Positions 22,614-35,900 of a stretch of DNA of 64,000 nucleotides are shown here, piece by piece (the first letter of the stretch is position 1; each line of letters starts with the position of its first letter). The notes under the pieces were generated by a model. The model ran no database searches and was not told where the DNA came from. It saw only the letters and a program-made list of their open reading frames with translations. A program made the translations under genes and the position numbers. Source of the DNA: Flammulina velutipes (taxonomy: Eukaryota > Basidiomycota > Agaricomycetes > Agaricales > Physalacriaceae); NCBI GenBank assembly GCA_011800155.1, contig CM022378.1:186001-250000 (forward strand). The letters run 5' to 3'.

Positions 22614-23925
22614 TCACTTCTGCTTCTTCCTGGTTGGTTCGTCGTCGTCTTCACCACCCTCACGGTCAACCTGAAGTACCCTCTTACCTGTACCTCTCAC
22701 ATCTGATGGCATGTACTCCTCCGTAATATTCGAGCCAACAGCAGTAGTTCCATCGAGAGATGCTGCTGCAGTTTGGCTTCGAGTCCTGCCGGGGCATGGC
22801 TGTGGGTCTTGGTCGTAAAGAGCCTTGCCAATTGGTTCGTCAAACCAACCCAAGCTCATATCGCGAACTAGATCACAAAGGGCCACTTGCTCCTCGGTCT
22901 GGATACCCTCTGCTGGAATACGTTCACCTCGGGCTTCAATTTTATGAATCTTTTCGGCGAGGTTGATGAGCATAAAAATTGGATGAACATGGCTCTTCAC
23001 AATGCCTAGCTCTGCCAGAGGTTGTCGCAGGGAGTCCTTACGGACCGTCTTGAAGATTGGAGGGTCAGTTGATAGATCCTCTTCGACACGGAATACGAGA
23101 ACTTCTTCCTTCCGATCGAGTGGGATGTACACATATGGCCAATACTCCTTTTCGCCAGGTGAAGACCAGTCTCTATTAGGAAGAATCTGCATCGGAGAAG
23201 TTCAAACGTGTGTAGCATGGCCAACTGGAATGCTCACCTCCAAATATGACCTGCGAGTGTATTTTCCTGGGTGAGCGCGGCATTTTGCATTGTGTTTGGT
23301 GATCGAAAGGATGAGTTCGAGAATTTGCCAGGGAGGACTGAAGCCATAGCGCCCTTTGTCGAATCCTGCATGGTGATGCTTGTTCACTATGACTAACTTA
23401 GGAATCAAGTCCGCCGCTATATTGACCTTAGACTCACTAGGTGTGATGTTGTATCGTGTATCGAGATTTATCCCCTCGCCAAAAAGCAGTTCCATGCGCT
23501 CGACCTTTCATAGAAAAGAATCAGCCACAATGCCCTGCACAGTTTGATGAGAAACACACTAAATAGATGGGTGATGCATGGCGCATAATATGGGCGTATT
23601 CGTAAAGATGGTCCTCATCGGGGGCTGAGCACATCAGGCAGCGATCTTTGAGAGGATTAGCTGCCCTTATTAGGCTCTTTAACTCGTCTGATGTGTCGCG
23701 GGGTGCCGGATGCTTGGCGCGCGGCGGAGTATGAGGGGGAACATGCGTCACATTTAGGAGGGGTGTTGAAGGTCCGGCCTTTTCCACGTTGGGGTCGTCG
23801 CTAGGACAGAACTCAGCATCATTGTAACTAGCAATGGTGTCGTCTTCCTCCGAACTGTCGCTACCGGAGCGTTCTGAATAATCGATGGGCCGGCCAGTGG
23901 TTCGTCGCCCAGTGGCGGAAGACAT
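22614..23925 (-). CDS. HNH nuclease-like protein
   Basis: Three exons in perfect phase: 23925-23560, 23504-23238 and 23186-22614, coding for about 401 residues. After an acidic, Ser-rich N-terminus comes RCLMCSAPDEDHLYEYAHIM, then INLDTRYNI, then KHHHAGFD and a Trp/Pro motif (PPWQIL). This is the order AHI ... LDTRYN ... HH-x-FD seen in HNH-type domains of mushroom proteins, with plausible H, N and H residues. The C-terminal part holds VKSHVHPIFML and a basic tail ending KKQK that could be a nuclear signal. Biological role is unknown for the family; nuclease activity is inferred only. It is transcribed away from the neighbouring gene from a shared 187-bp gap. Confidence 0.72.
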
Positions 23926-24112
23926 TGTGTTGGTGTAAGGTGTGAAACAATCGAATTAACGGGTTGATGAAAAAGATTCATTGGCCTTTGTTCTTATCAC
24001 GTGACCGTAGATTGTCCAATTGTGGACTGATATAAATAAAGCCACGTGGGGAGGAAGGAAATAAACATCGCTTATCTTGGACTCGTACTGCCATCATCTA
24101 CTCAACGTTAAC
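23926..24112. promoter_or_regulatory. shared bidirectional promoter gap
   Basis: The only sequence between two divergent ATGs, 187 bp. It contains TATAAATAAAG at about 24031, facing the plus-strand gene, and the palindromes CACGTG (about 24043) and TCACGTGA (about 23998), which match E-box cores. Assignment of factors is inference. Confidence 0.5.
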
Positions 24113-25184
24113 ATGGATACACTGTATTCAAGTGAGGACATATCATTCTCGCCCATCTTTGTTGAACCCCAAGAAACTCGTCTGATGGCTGGTTCATGGG
24201 GCTGGCAGGTGTGTGCACTCTGCTCTCTGTATGTTACCCGGGGGCTTACTCCCTCACAGATAAAATCGACTGAGTATGCCACTGGGCTGAATCTCGGGGA
24301 AATGGCTTCTTTTTCTGGCTCTGTTCACGAAACTTTGCAAGGTATGTCTAGTGTTCACGGCTTTCTACTTCACACTTAGGAGTCAAACAGCCCAACCTAG
24401 CATTTCCCTCTCCCTCCATGACGGCGAGGCCGCATTCAGGCCGTCATACTCTATCATCGACGGTATTGATCGTCTGTACCAACGCAACAGGACATGCTCT
24501 CTTCCGGAACGCCTCCGATTTGACGAGGTGCGTTTAAAAATATGGCATGATGCGCCTCTCATATGTAATCAGGTTGCAGGCATATCTGCCTCTGAGTACA
24601 CCTTCGTAGCGCCAAAGGACCGGACAGAACCCATCTACACTCGCCATCCCATCTCCAATGTTGTGACAAAACATGAACATCCCTTCAACACTCTCCCGTG
24701 TTTCTCTCTATCTGCACACCCTGTCTTTGTCCTTGCTCAAGCATATAGAACACTGATGTGGCATGGAGATGCATCTGACAAAATTTGTCAGATCGGCCGC
24801 ACGGTAACTCGCTCCGTCAGCCCGGACTTCCTGCGAGAGCAAGTCCCGTCGACTTCTACGACGTCGCCCCCAGCATCTTTCCCTCGCCTACTCCACTCTC
24901 GCGCCACGGCATTGTCCTCAGTCACCTCTTGTTTCCCCCCAGAGAACTCAAGATGCAAGCGGAGGAGGTGTGAAATCCATCTGGAACCAGGTGTTGCTGC
25001 ATGGGTGGATCAAGTGCGTGCCATTGCATTTGACGAGCTTCCACAAGATAATATAGCACTTTACTCATCTGAGCCATCGAAGCCTTACGCAACGGTGGTC
25101 GGATCTGATCAGGCCTGGCTCGCTGTCATGGAGCGCAAGAGAAAACGACACCAATGTGGGGATACTGTACATGTTGCAAATTAA
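24113..25184 (+). CDS. uncharacterised protein, partner of HNH-like gene
   Basis: Exon 1 is 24113-24341; exon 2 starts at 24391, the only nearby acceptor that keeps phase; a likely 45-bp intron at 24528-24572 (GTGCGT..CAG) is a multiple of three, so its retention would not break the frame. The protein is about 320 residues. It shows EYTFVAPKDRTEPIY and HEHPFNTLPCFSLSAHPVFV. The SAHPVFVLAQA segment resembles SHVHPIFMLIN of the divergent neighbour, suggesting both derive from one HNH-like family; the catalytic HNH residues themselves are not obvious here. A basic KRRRCEI stretch and KRKRH tail could direct it to the nucleus. Confidence 0.65.
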
Positions 25185-25614
25185 ACGACGCGCCGATAAC
25201 CAAATTTGGCGGTGTGTTATTTATATCAGACCCTAGGGGATTTGGGTCGAAAGCACTAATATATATGTACATAAATATTGAATGTATGACTGGGGGGGGG
25301 GGGGGGGGGTATGGCCGCAAGCGGCGAGGGCCAACCCTTTTTATTAGCAAACTCTTCTAGCTTTAGCGCAAATATCAACAACAAGGAAATAGATTTCTAG
25401 TCAATTTGAATGCTACATGGCAGTTACATTTCCTGGCGCCGCTCATCCCATCCATCCTTTCTGGTGAGTATTGACGGACTTAGAGACATCTCATTCAAAT
25501 GATACGTGAAATCTCTACAAGTTCCAAGGCTTTTACGCCAGCACCGGGGTCAAGGGAAATAGGAACAGATGTCTTCGAAAAACTCGAACACATGGCCTGG
25601 CTCTTGAACTTCTG
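25185..25614. other. intergenic with an 18-G tract
   Basis: No gene seen. A run of 18 G spans 25292-25309 on the plus strand, a feature that can form quadruplexes and cause sequencing length errors. Confidence 0.7.
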
Positions 25615-27497
25615 CTATAGTTTGGTGTCCGAAGGAGTGTTGGGATGCGCGTTGGTCATGTTAAGGACTCGCTGGATACTTCGGTAGTGTTGTGCATCAT
25701 CAAAAACATCAAGGCCTTCGTTTCCTAGCCATTCCGTCACTGTGTCCAGAACCACCTTCTTGTGCAGTTGTTCTTTGGTGTACATCTTCTCACGAGGATC
25801 TAGGGATATGTTAGAACAGGAGGAAGATATGATTTTATTACTCTGCTTACCTAAAAAAAGACGAAGGGCATTACGAAGCTCCTGCACACATTCCACCAGA
25901 CTGAAGCGAGCTCCACACGGTCTACAACAAGATCACGAGTGCTCACTCTAGGCAACATTTCACCATTATCATCAGCAACTGACATTATCCAGCCCATGCA
26001 CGTCGACCAAGCGGTCGATGGTACCCACCTGAGTTGAGACTCGCAATGGTCGCTCTGATTAAAACTCAGCCGGCTCCCATGCTGCTCCTCCGATCGAGTC
26101 CTTGAAAAGAGCTTGACACGCATGGAAGGTGCTCTACCTAAGCCCTGCTCTGTGGACAACGCGCTTGGGGGTCTTGAGATGGGCCGAGAACTGGGTGCCG
26201 AGTCATGCGAGGAAGGTGCGACGACGAGAAGAATTTCACCGTCATGCACAGGAATTACAGTGCCATGAGCAGAAAGAGCCCCTTCGCTAGGATCTGCTGT
26301 GATTGAACGAACTTGCCTGTTGTGACCATCCAAATCTTCGAGGGCTTGGATATTGGTAGCATCACTGTCGAGTCAGCCGCGAAGTACAATGGCTCTGTCG
26401 ACAAGCGTAACCATAGGGAGGGGTTCGGGGAAGAGCAGAGGCATTGGAGAGGCATTAGGAGGATGGTTGGATGGCGGTCGAGACCAAAAGTGCGGCTCGT
26501 ATAGACCTCTGCGACGAGGATCTGCGGCAATGGAAAGTGGCATAAATTGTTCGACGCTGAAATCAATTAGAAGAAACTCTTTTATTAGAAATCGAAATGG
26601 TCGCTCACCGTTATTGGCAGCCCACCCTCGCGAGATAGCTCGGCTATCTTGAGTTCTTCAATGGGCAGTTCTGCAACATGGCGTTCACAGCCTTCAAAAA
26701 TCTTGCGACGTGGGTCGAAGACGGTCCAGGTGGATCGAAGTGGTTCGACCTGATACACGTCTTCCTTCTCTGAATCGCGAGCTTGCTCCACTGTGTCGTT
26801 GCATCTTTGTCTTGAGATCTCCACCCCACGGGGTCAAGCGTGGTTCGACGACACCAATCCCAGACACCCACGCCATCACAACACTAATCCACCCGCTTTC
26901 AGGCCTTGTCCAACCTTGCGCACGGAGGGGAGCATAAAGCAGCGTGGATGGCGGACCAAGTGTATTCATCTCCGTCCTGGCAACACAACTCCCCTACGCA
27001 AATCCAAAGGCTGATCACCTCTACTCGTCGATCTGCCTGGAGCACTTGCATCATGACGTATTTGAATAGCCACTGTGCATGGGCGTCGTTGGCGAGAAAG
27101 GCGGTAGGCAATGGCGCTGTTAATCCGGTAGGAATGGATGCCCTGTGGGAGTAAGTGAGAGTGCGAGCTTGAATGTGTGGATCTTCAGGCGGCTCTGTCC
27201 AATCGGCGTAGCCAATGCTTTGAAAATAGATCCTTCCTCCCAGAGACCGAGCTCGGTTTCAAATTTGTCCTTGCTGACGAGCAGCGGCAGAGCGTAGGCA
27301 ATACCTCTTCTCCAGTTGTCACCCCAGGAGCCCCGTCTAATGTGTCTTAATTGGTGAGGGTAAGGGTATGTATTGTATACGCCACTGCGTTGCTCTTGTA
27401 GAGTCAATGCAGTTTTGGCAGCATATGGTCTTCTCATTGTCGATGAAGACCTCGAAGGGGCCCTATCTATGTCCGGAGAATCCGTAGATGCACGCAT
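25615..27497 (-). CDS. uncharacterised multi-exon gene
   Basis: Several coding-looking blocks lie in succession on the minus strand: 27497-27120 (PYPHQLRHIRRGSWGDNW), 27100-26900 (FLANDAHAQWLFKYVMM), 26824-26585 (FDPRRKIFEGCERHVAELP), 26566-26255, 26333-25960 and 25896-25615 (QLHKKVVLDTVTEWLGNE, ending NAHPNTPSDTKL). The joins were not resolved, so exon limits are uncertain. No domain is recognised. The overall position next to two HNH-like genes could mean a third member of such a cluster, but no shared motif was found. Confidence 0.4.
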
Positions 27498-29934
27498 AGG
27501 ACCTATGTAGAAGTCAACAATAGTTCATTTAGCAAAAGGCAGACACACCGGTAAAGTTGAGACCGGCGGACACTTCAACCTGCTCCAATCTATGGCATGT
27601 CCCAGGCAACCACAGTATTGTCTACGTCTTCAGATCGACGACGGCGCTCCACAAATATGGTGGGTTTCAAGGCGCATGGTCGAGTATACGAGAGGAAGTC
27701 GTCAGAGCCCATCTTCTAAGAGCGGTGTAAGCCAGGCGTAAGTACATAGTTGACGTCAAGTAGCAGACCGCTGCCGCGCTTAATCTTGCCGTAGGCATTT
27801 CCCATTTTGGTTGAGTCTCAAAATTTTGACCGCAGCTAGCTAAGCCCTAACCCAATGTTATTTCCTAAAAATGTCGAGTCTCAAATCTGCTGGCCTCCAA
27901 GTCCTAACCCACGGTCGCAACTTGCTGAACGCAGTAGGGAACGTCTGGTGCGCACATCACATTGCGGTGAGCTACCCGACCACCTTTCCCTACGGGCTCG
28001 TGTGACCAAATCACCAGACGCGCTGAGGCGGTACATGTGTGCCCCCCACCCAGCCAACAGCGCGCCCGGCAGACTGTGACGCCTTGTCGACGGGGCGCTG
28101 GGTTGGGAGAGCATGCATGTGTGCCCCATCCTGAGGCCTGAGGGCTGATGCGACACCCCCAAGCCGGAAGGCGCCTATCCTGTGCCGCCACCGTCTAGCG
28201 CGTCCTCGCGTTGAAGAAGCAACTGCCGACCGGCTGTAATTTAGGCGATGAGCCTACCACAACGGTCGATCGCGGTATACCCCCCTTCTTCACTGAGCTG
28301 TCCAGCAAGAACATGTAGTTCGATGGCCTCCGCCGGCAGAAGACAACAGCTCAGGCGATTTGCAGTCCCCCATTACCACCACCACCACCGCTCCCACATC
28401 GTCGAAAGAATCCAAGGCATTATACATGTTGTAAGTGTAAGCAAGAGTTGCTGGATCAACCAATACTTGCCACGGGCTAGCAAGACTTGCAGAGCTCAAC
28501 AAGAATTGCACGATATCATGAAGTAATGGGAAGGGGGCTGACATTCTCTGTTGAAATGATTATCCAAACACTCTTGCCATGTCCTTGTGATGGTCTTGGA
28601 AGGTTAGTGGGGCTTTGTCATGATTGCTTTGACGTCACAGTGGTCAAAAACGAGCGCGTTTGATGGCACTTGCACTATTGATCGGACGAACACGTCCCTT
28701 TCTCAGTCTGAAACCTTGTGTACCCCAACTCTTTCCTTCCTTCCACCACCATCTTCGCGACATGGCTATTCCTTTTTCTCCAGAATCTTCGACATCTATG
28801 CCTCCTTGTATCGTGTATCTGCACTCTTTCGATACTCTCTGCCAGCATTCGTCCAATGACACCAAGATCGCGAAGATCGCCGCGAGCGACGACCCCAGCG
28901 ACGAGCAAATTAGGACTACGGCGATACCTTCAGAAAGGATTCATGGATAGATGGTGTCGAAGCACGCGCACGGACGTTGACGAAGACCAACAGCCCCATC
29001 GGACATCCGAAGACTTGTAGGACATCCCAATCCTTCCAGGCCTTACACTACCTTGCATACCCTAGGTAACAGATCAACATGTTTTGTGATGCACTGCGCT
29101 AGATGATGAGCTACCAGGAGCTACCCTCTCATTGCGGACTACATCCCACCTCAGCAAAGTAAGTACCTTGCCCCAGATGTGAACTTGTCCCATAAAGCTA
29201 CAATAAGCATTAGACATGGCCGTCGCACAAAAGGCTGCTGAGATCGCAGCCTCGGAGTGCCCCACAGCCACCGCCGTCGCACATCCCAAGGTCGATTTCG
29301 CCCCTTCAGATGTTATGGCCTATCGGAAGCCCCTGTCGTCTTCCTTACCATTCTAATGGCGGCGCTGAACTCACATGAGCAGAAGCGGGAGGTAAAGAGG
29401 AAAAACACAGGGGGACATGGCTTCCAAGGTGTGTCTCCTGCATTTCTCATCGCGTTTACTAGTTTACGCCCTCGTTGGGTTGCACCCCCAGTCACTGCAT
29501 TCAACTACATTGTCTCCATGCTTACTTCATAGGAAAATCACTCCCCCATTCTCTTTGCATGTACGGGATAGATGACGGTGGTTGCCAGCTTCAGTCTGCT
29601 ATTCCATGCTTGAGATACTATCAACGCCTTCCAGCAGATGGTGAGCATCGTCCTGTGTGGTGCCGGTGCATACAGTCATCGCCTCGAGACATTAGGTATA
29701 ACGGCTGCAGAGTGTGTGGCATGTGCATATACATATATCTTTCTGCCAGAAAGGCGTTGCCTGGCGGATAGGAGATGGGCGCATATTGTAAGAAATGCGG
29801 GCGACAAGAAATTGGTACAGGTTAGTGTAGGCTTAGTTACCAGTCAGGCAAGAATGGAACCAGTGATTCTGATTGTAGCATATGGTGGAATAGGCGTGGA
29901 GGGAGCTGTGGCATAGAGTGCCAACCTATATATA
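27498..29934. other. gene-poor region with decayed repeats
   Basis: No convincing gene. Near 27809-27914 an imperfect duplication repeats GAGTCTCAAA with CCTAACCCA. 28.02-28.15 kb carries two CATGTGTGCCCC phrases also found near 19.03 kb. Frames at 28.6-29.0 kb and 29.64-29.92 kb overlap on both strands and lack motifs. Confidence 0.4.
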
Positions 29935-32900
29935 ATGCTCCTGGACGTCCAGGCGATGTGTAGGATCGACGGCGTGCAGTGCCAAACCATGGTAGCAGAG
30001 TATATAGTGCTCCTGGGCGTCCAGACGATGTTGTTGTGTTGTGTAGGAGCCGTGGCATAGAGTGCCAAACCATGCTAGCAGAGTATTAGTGCTCCTGGAC
30101 GTCCAGGCGATGTTGTTGTGTTGTGTAGGAGCCGTGGCATAGAGTGCCAAACCATGGTAGCAGAGTATATAGTGCTCCTGGACGTCCAGGCGATGTGTAG
30201 GATCGACGGCGTGCAGTGCCAAACCATGGTAGCAGAGTATATAGTGCTCCTGGACGTCCAGGTGATGTGTAGGATCGACGGCGTGCAGTGCCAAACCATG
30301 CTAGCAGAGTATTAGTGCTCCTGGACGTCCAGGCGATGTTGTTGTGTTGTGTAGGAGCCGTGGCATAGAGTGCCAAACCATGCTAGCAGAGTATTAGTGC
30401 TCCTGGACGTCCAGGCGATGTTGTTGTGTTGTGTAGGAGCCGTGGCATAGAGTGCCAAACCATGGTAGCAGAGTATATAGTGCTCCTGGACGTCCAGGTG
30501 ATGTGTAGGATCGACGGCGTGCAGTGCCAAACCATGCTAGCAGAGTATTAGTGCTCCTGGACGTCCAGGCGATGTTGTTGTGTTGTGTAGGAGCCGTGGC
30601 ATAGAGTGCCAAACCATGCTAGCAGAGTATTAGTGCTCCTGGACGTCCAGGCGATGTTGTTGTGTTGTGTAGGAGCCGTGGCATAGAGTGCCAAACCATG
30701 CTAGCAGAGTATTAGTGCTCCTGGACGTCCAGGCGATGTTGTTGTGTTGTGTAGGAGCTGTGGCATAGAGTGCCAAACCATGCTAGCAGAGTATTAGTGC
30801 TCCTGGACGTCCAGGCGATGTTGTTGTGTTGTGTAGGAGCCGTGGCATAGAGTGCCAAACCATGGTAGCAGAGTATATAGTGCTCCTGGACGTCCAGGCG
30901 ATGTGTAGGATCGACGGCGTGCAGTGCCAAACCATGGTAGCAGAGTATATAGTGCTCCTGGACGTCCAGGTGATGTGTAGGATCGACGGCGTGCAGTGCC
31001 AAACCATGCTAGCAGAGTATTAGTGCTCCTGGACGTCCAGGCGATGTTGTTGTGTTGTGTAGGAGCCGTGGCATAGAGTGCCAAACCATGCTAGCAGAGT
31101 ATTAGTGCTCCTGGACGTCCAGGCGATGTTGTTGTGTTGTGTAGGAGCTGTGGCATAGAGTGCCAAACCATGCTAGCAGAGTATTAGTGCTCCTGGACGT
31201 CCAGGCGATGTTGTTGTGTTGTGTAGGAGCCGTGGCATAGAGTGCCAAACCATGGTAGCAGAGTATTAGTGCTCCTGGACGTCCAGGCGATGTTGTTGTG
31301 TTGTGTAGGAGCCGTGGCATAGAGTGCCAAACCATGGTAGCAGAGTATATAGTGCTCCTGGACGTCCAGGCGATGTGTAGGATCGACGGCGTGCAGTGCC
31401 AAACCATGGTAGCAGAGTATATAGTGCTCCTGGACGTCCAGGCGATGTGTAGGATCGACGGCGTGCAGTGCCAAACCATGGTAGCAGAGTATTAGTGCTC
31501 CTGGACGTCCAGGCGATGTTGTTGTGTTGTGTAGGAGCCGTGGCATAGAGTGCCAAACCATGCTAGCAGAGTATTAGTGCTCCTGGACGTCCAGGCGATG
31601 TTGTTGTGTTGTGTAGGAGCCGTGGCATAGAGTGCCAAACCATGGTAGCAGAGTATATAGTGCTCCTGGACGTCCAGGCGATGTGTAGGATCGACGGCGT
31701 GCAGTGCCAAACCATGGTAGCAGAGTATATAGTGCTCCTGGACGTCCAGGTGATGTGTAGGATCGACGGCGTGCAGTGCCAAACCATGCTAGCAGAGTAT
31801 TAGTGCTCCTGGACGTCCAGGCGATGTTGTTGTGTTGTGTAGGAGCCGTGGCATAGAGTGCCAAACCATGCTAGCAGAGTATTAGTGCTCCTGGACGTCC
31901 AGGCGATGTTGTTGTGTTGTGTAGGAGCTGTGGCATAGAGTGCCAAACCATGCTAGCAGAGTATTAGTGCTCCTGGACGTCCAGGCGATGTTGTTGTGTT
32001 GTGTAGGAGCTGTGGCATAGAGTGCCAAACCATGCTAGCAGAGTATTAGTGCTCCTGGACGTCCAGGCGATGTTGTTGTGTTGTGTAGGAGCCGTGGCAT
32101 AGAGTGCCAAACCATGGTAGCAGAGTATATAGTGCTCCTGGACGTCCAGGCGATGTGTAGGATCGACGGCGTGCAGTGCCAAACCATGGTAGCAGAGTAT
32201 ATAGTGCTCCTGGACGTCCAGGCGATGTGTAGGATCGACGGCGTGCAGTGCCAAACCATGGTAGCAGAGTATATAGTGCTCCTGGACGTCCAGGTGATGT
32301 GTAGGATCGACGGCGTGCAGTGCCAAACCATGCTAGCAGAGTATTAGTGCTCCTGGACGTCCAGGCGATGTTGTTGTGTTGTGTAGGAGCCGTGGCATAG
32401 AGTGCCAAACCATGCTAGCAGAGTATTAGTGCTCCTGGACGTCCAGGCGATGTTGTTGTGTTGTGTAGGAGCCGTGGCATAGAGTGCCAAACCATGCTAG
32501 CAGAGTATTAGTGCTCCTGGACGTCCAGGCGATGTTGTTGTGTTGTGTAGGAGCTGTGGCATAGAGTGCCAAACCATGCTAGCAGAGTATTAGTGCTCCT
32601 GGACGTCCAGGCGATGTTGTTGTGTTGTGTAGGAGCCGTGGCATAGAGTGCCAAACCATGGTAGCAGAGTATATAGTGCTCCTGGACGTCCAGGCGATGT
32701 GTAGGATCGACGGCGTGCAGTGCCAAACCATGGTAGCAGAGTATATAGTGCTCCTGGACGTCCAGGCGATGTGTAGGATCGACGGCGTGCAGTGCCAAAC
32801 CATGGTAGCAGAGTATATAGTGCTCCTGGACGTCCAGGTGATGTGTAGGATCGACGGCGTGCAGTGCCAAACCATGCTAGCAGAGTATTAGTGCTCCTGG

Positions 32901-35900
32901 ACGTCCAGGCGATGTTGTTGTGTTGTGTAGGAGCCGTGGCATAGAGTGCCAAACCATGCTAGCAGAGTATTAGTGCTCCTGGACGTCCAGGTGATGTGTA
33001 GGATCGACGGCGTGCAGTGCCAAACCATGCTAGCAGAGTATTAGTGCTCCTGGACGTCCAGGCGATGTTGTTGTGTTGTGTAGGAGCCGTGGCATAGAGT
33101 GCCAAACCATGCTAGCAGAGTATTAGTGCTCCTGGACGTCCAGGCGATGTTGTTGTGTTGTGTAGGAGCCGTGGCATAGAGTGCCAAACCATGCTAGCAG
33201 AGTATTAGTGCTCCTGGACGTCCAGGCGATGTTGTTGTGTTGTGTAGGAGCTGTGGCATAGAGTGCCAAACCATGCTAGCAGAGTATTAGTGCTCCTGGA
33301 CGTCCAGGCGATGTTGTTGTGTTGTGTAGGAGCCGTGGCATAGAGTGCCAAACCATGGTAGCAGAGTATATAGTGCTCCTGGACGTCCAGGCGATGTGTA
33401 GGATCGACGGCGTGCAGTGCCAAACCATGGTAGCAGAGTATATAGTGCTCCTGGACGTCCAGGCGATGTGTAGGATCGACGGCGTGCAGTGCCAAACCAT
33501 GGTAGCAGAGTATATAGTGCTCCTGGACGTCCAGGTGATGTGTAGGATCGACGGCGTGCAGTGCCAAACCATGCTAGCAGAGTATTAGTGCTCCTGGACG
33601 TCCAGGCGATGTTGTTGTGTTGTGTAGGAGCCGTGGCATAGAGTGCCAAACCATGCTAGCAGAGTATTAGTGCTCCTGGACGTCCAGGCGATGTTGTTGT
33701 GTTGTGTAGGAGCCGTGGCATAGAGTGCCAAACCATGGTAGCAGAGTATATAGTGCTCCTGGACGTCCAGGTGATGTGTAGGATCGACGGCGTGCAGTGC
33801 CAAACCATGCTAGCAGAGTATTAGTGCTCCTGGACGTCCAGGCGATGTTGTTGTGTTGTGTAGGAGCCGTGGCATAGAGTGCCAAACCATGCTAGCAGAG
33901 TATTAGTGCTCCTGGACGTCCAGGCGATGTTGTTGTGTTGTGTAGGAGCCGTGGCATAGAGTGCCAAACCATGCTAGCAGAGTATTAGTGCTCCTGGACG
34001 TCCAGGCGATGTTGTTGTGTTGTGTAGGAGCTGTGGCATAGAGTGCCAAACCATGCTAGCAGAGTATTAGTGCTCCTGGACGTCCAGGCGATGTTGTTGT
34101 GTTGTGTAGGAGCCGTGGCATAGAGTGCCAAACCATGGTAGCAGAGTATATAGTGCTCCTGGACGTCCAGGCGATGTGTAGGATCGACGGTGTGCAGTGC
34201 CAAACCATGGTAGCAGAGTATATAGTGCTCCTGGACGTCCAGGTGATGTGTAGGATCGACGGCGTGCAGTGCCAAACCATGCTAGCAGAGTATTAGTGCT
34301 CCTGGACGTCCAGGCGATGTTGTTGTGTTGTGTAGGAGCCGTGGCATAGAGTGCCAAACCATGCTAGCAGAGTATTAGTGCTCCTGGACGTCCAGGCGAT
34401 GTTGTTGTGTTGTGTAGGAGCCGTGGCATAGAGTGCCAAACCATGCTAGCAGAGTATTAGTGCTCCTGGACGTCCAGGCGATGTTGTTGTGTTGTGTAGG
34501 AGCTGTGGCATAGAGTGCCAAACCATGCTAGCAGAGTATTAGTGCTCCTGGACGTCCAGGCGATGTTGTTGTGTTGTGTAGGAGCCGTGGCATAGAGTGC
34601 CAAACCATGGTAGCAGAGTATATAGTGCTCCTGGACGTCCAGGCGATGTGTAGGATCGACGGCGTGCAGTGCCAAACCATGGTAGCAGAGTATATAGTGC
34701 TCCTGGACGTCCAGGCGATGTGTAGGATCGACGGCGTGCAGTGCCAAACCATGGTAGCAGAGTATATAGTGCTCCTGGACGTCCAGGTGATGTGTAGGAT
34801 CGACGGCGTGCAGTGCCAAACCATGCTAGCAGAGTATTAGTGCTCCTGGACGTCCAGGCGATGTTGTTGTGTTGTGTAGGAGCCGTGGCATAGAGTGCCA
34901 AACCATGGTAGCAGAGTATATAGTGCTCCTGGACGTCCAGGCGATGTGTAGGATCGACGGCGTGCAGTGCCAAACCATGGTAGCAGAGTATATAGTGCTC
35001 CTGGACGTCCAGGTGATGTGTAGGATCGACGGCGTGCAGTGCCAAACCATGCTAGCAGAGTATTAGTGCTCCTGGACGTCCAGGCGATGTTGTTGTGTTG
35101 TGTAGGAGCCGTGGCATAGAGTGCCAAACCATGCTAGCAGAGTATTAGTGCTCCTGGACGTCCAGGCGATGTTGTTGTGTTGTGTAGGAGCCGTGGCATA
35201 GAGTGCCAAACCATGCTAGCAGAGTATTAGTGCTCCTGGACGTCCAGGCGATGTTGTTGTGTTGTGTAGGAGCTGTGGCATAGAGTGCCAAACCATGCTA
35301 GCAGAGTATTAGTGCTCCTGGACGTCCAGGCGATGTTGTTGTGTTGTGTAGGAGCCGTGGCATAGAGTGCCAAACCATGGTAGCAGAGTATATAGTGCTC
35401 CTGGACGTCCAGGCGATGTGTAGGATCGACGGCGTGCAGTGCCAAACCATGGTAGCAGAGTATATAGTGCTCCTGGACGTCCAGGTGATGTGTAGGATCG
35501 ACGGCGTGCAGTGCCAAACCATGCTAGCAGAGTATTAGTGCTCCTGGACGTCCAGGCGATGTTGTTGTGTTGTGTAGGAGCCGTGGCATAGAGTGCCAAA
35601 CCATGCTAGCAGAGTATTAGTGCTCCTGGACGTCCAGGCGATGTTGTTGTGTTGTGTAGGAGCCGTGGCATAGAGTGCCAAACCATGCTAGCAGAGTATT
35701 AGTGCTCCTGGACGTCCAGGCGATGTTGTTGTGTTGTGTAGGAGCCGTGGCATAGAGTGCCAAACCATGGTAGCAGAGTATATAGTGCTCCTGGACGTCC
35801 AGGTGATGTGTAGGATCGACGGTGTGCAGTGCCAAACCATGCTAGCAGAGTATTAGTGCTCCTGGACGTCCAGGCGATGTTGTTGTGTTGTGTAGGAGCC

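Noticed and set aside
27800..27920. Telomere-like CCCTAA motifs
   Set aside because: Only two isolated occurrences in an imperfect duplication, no tandem array.
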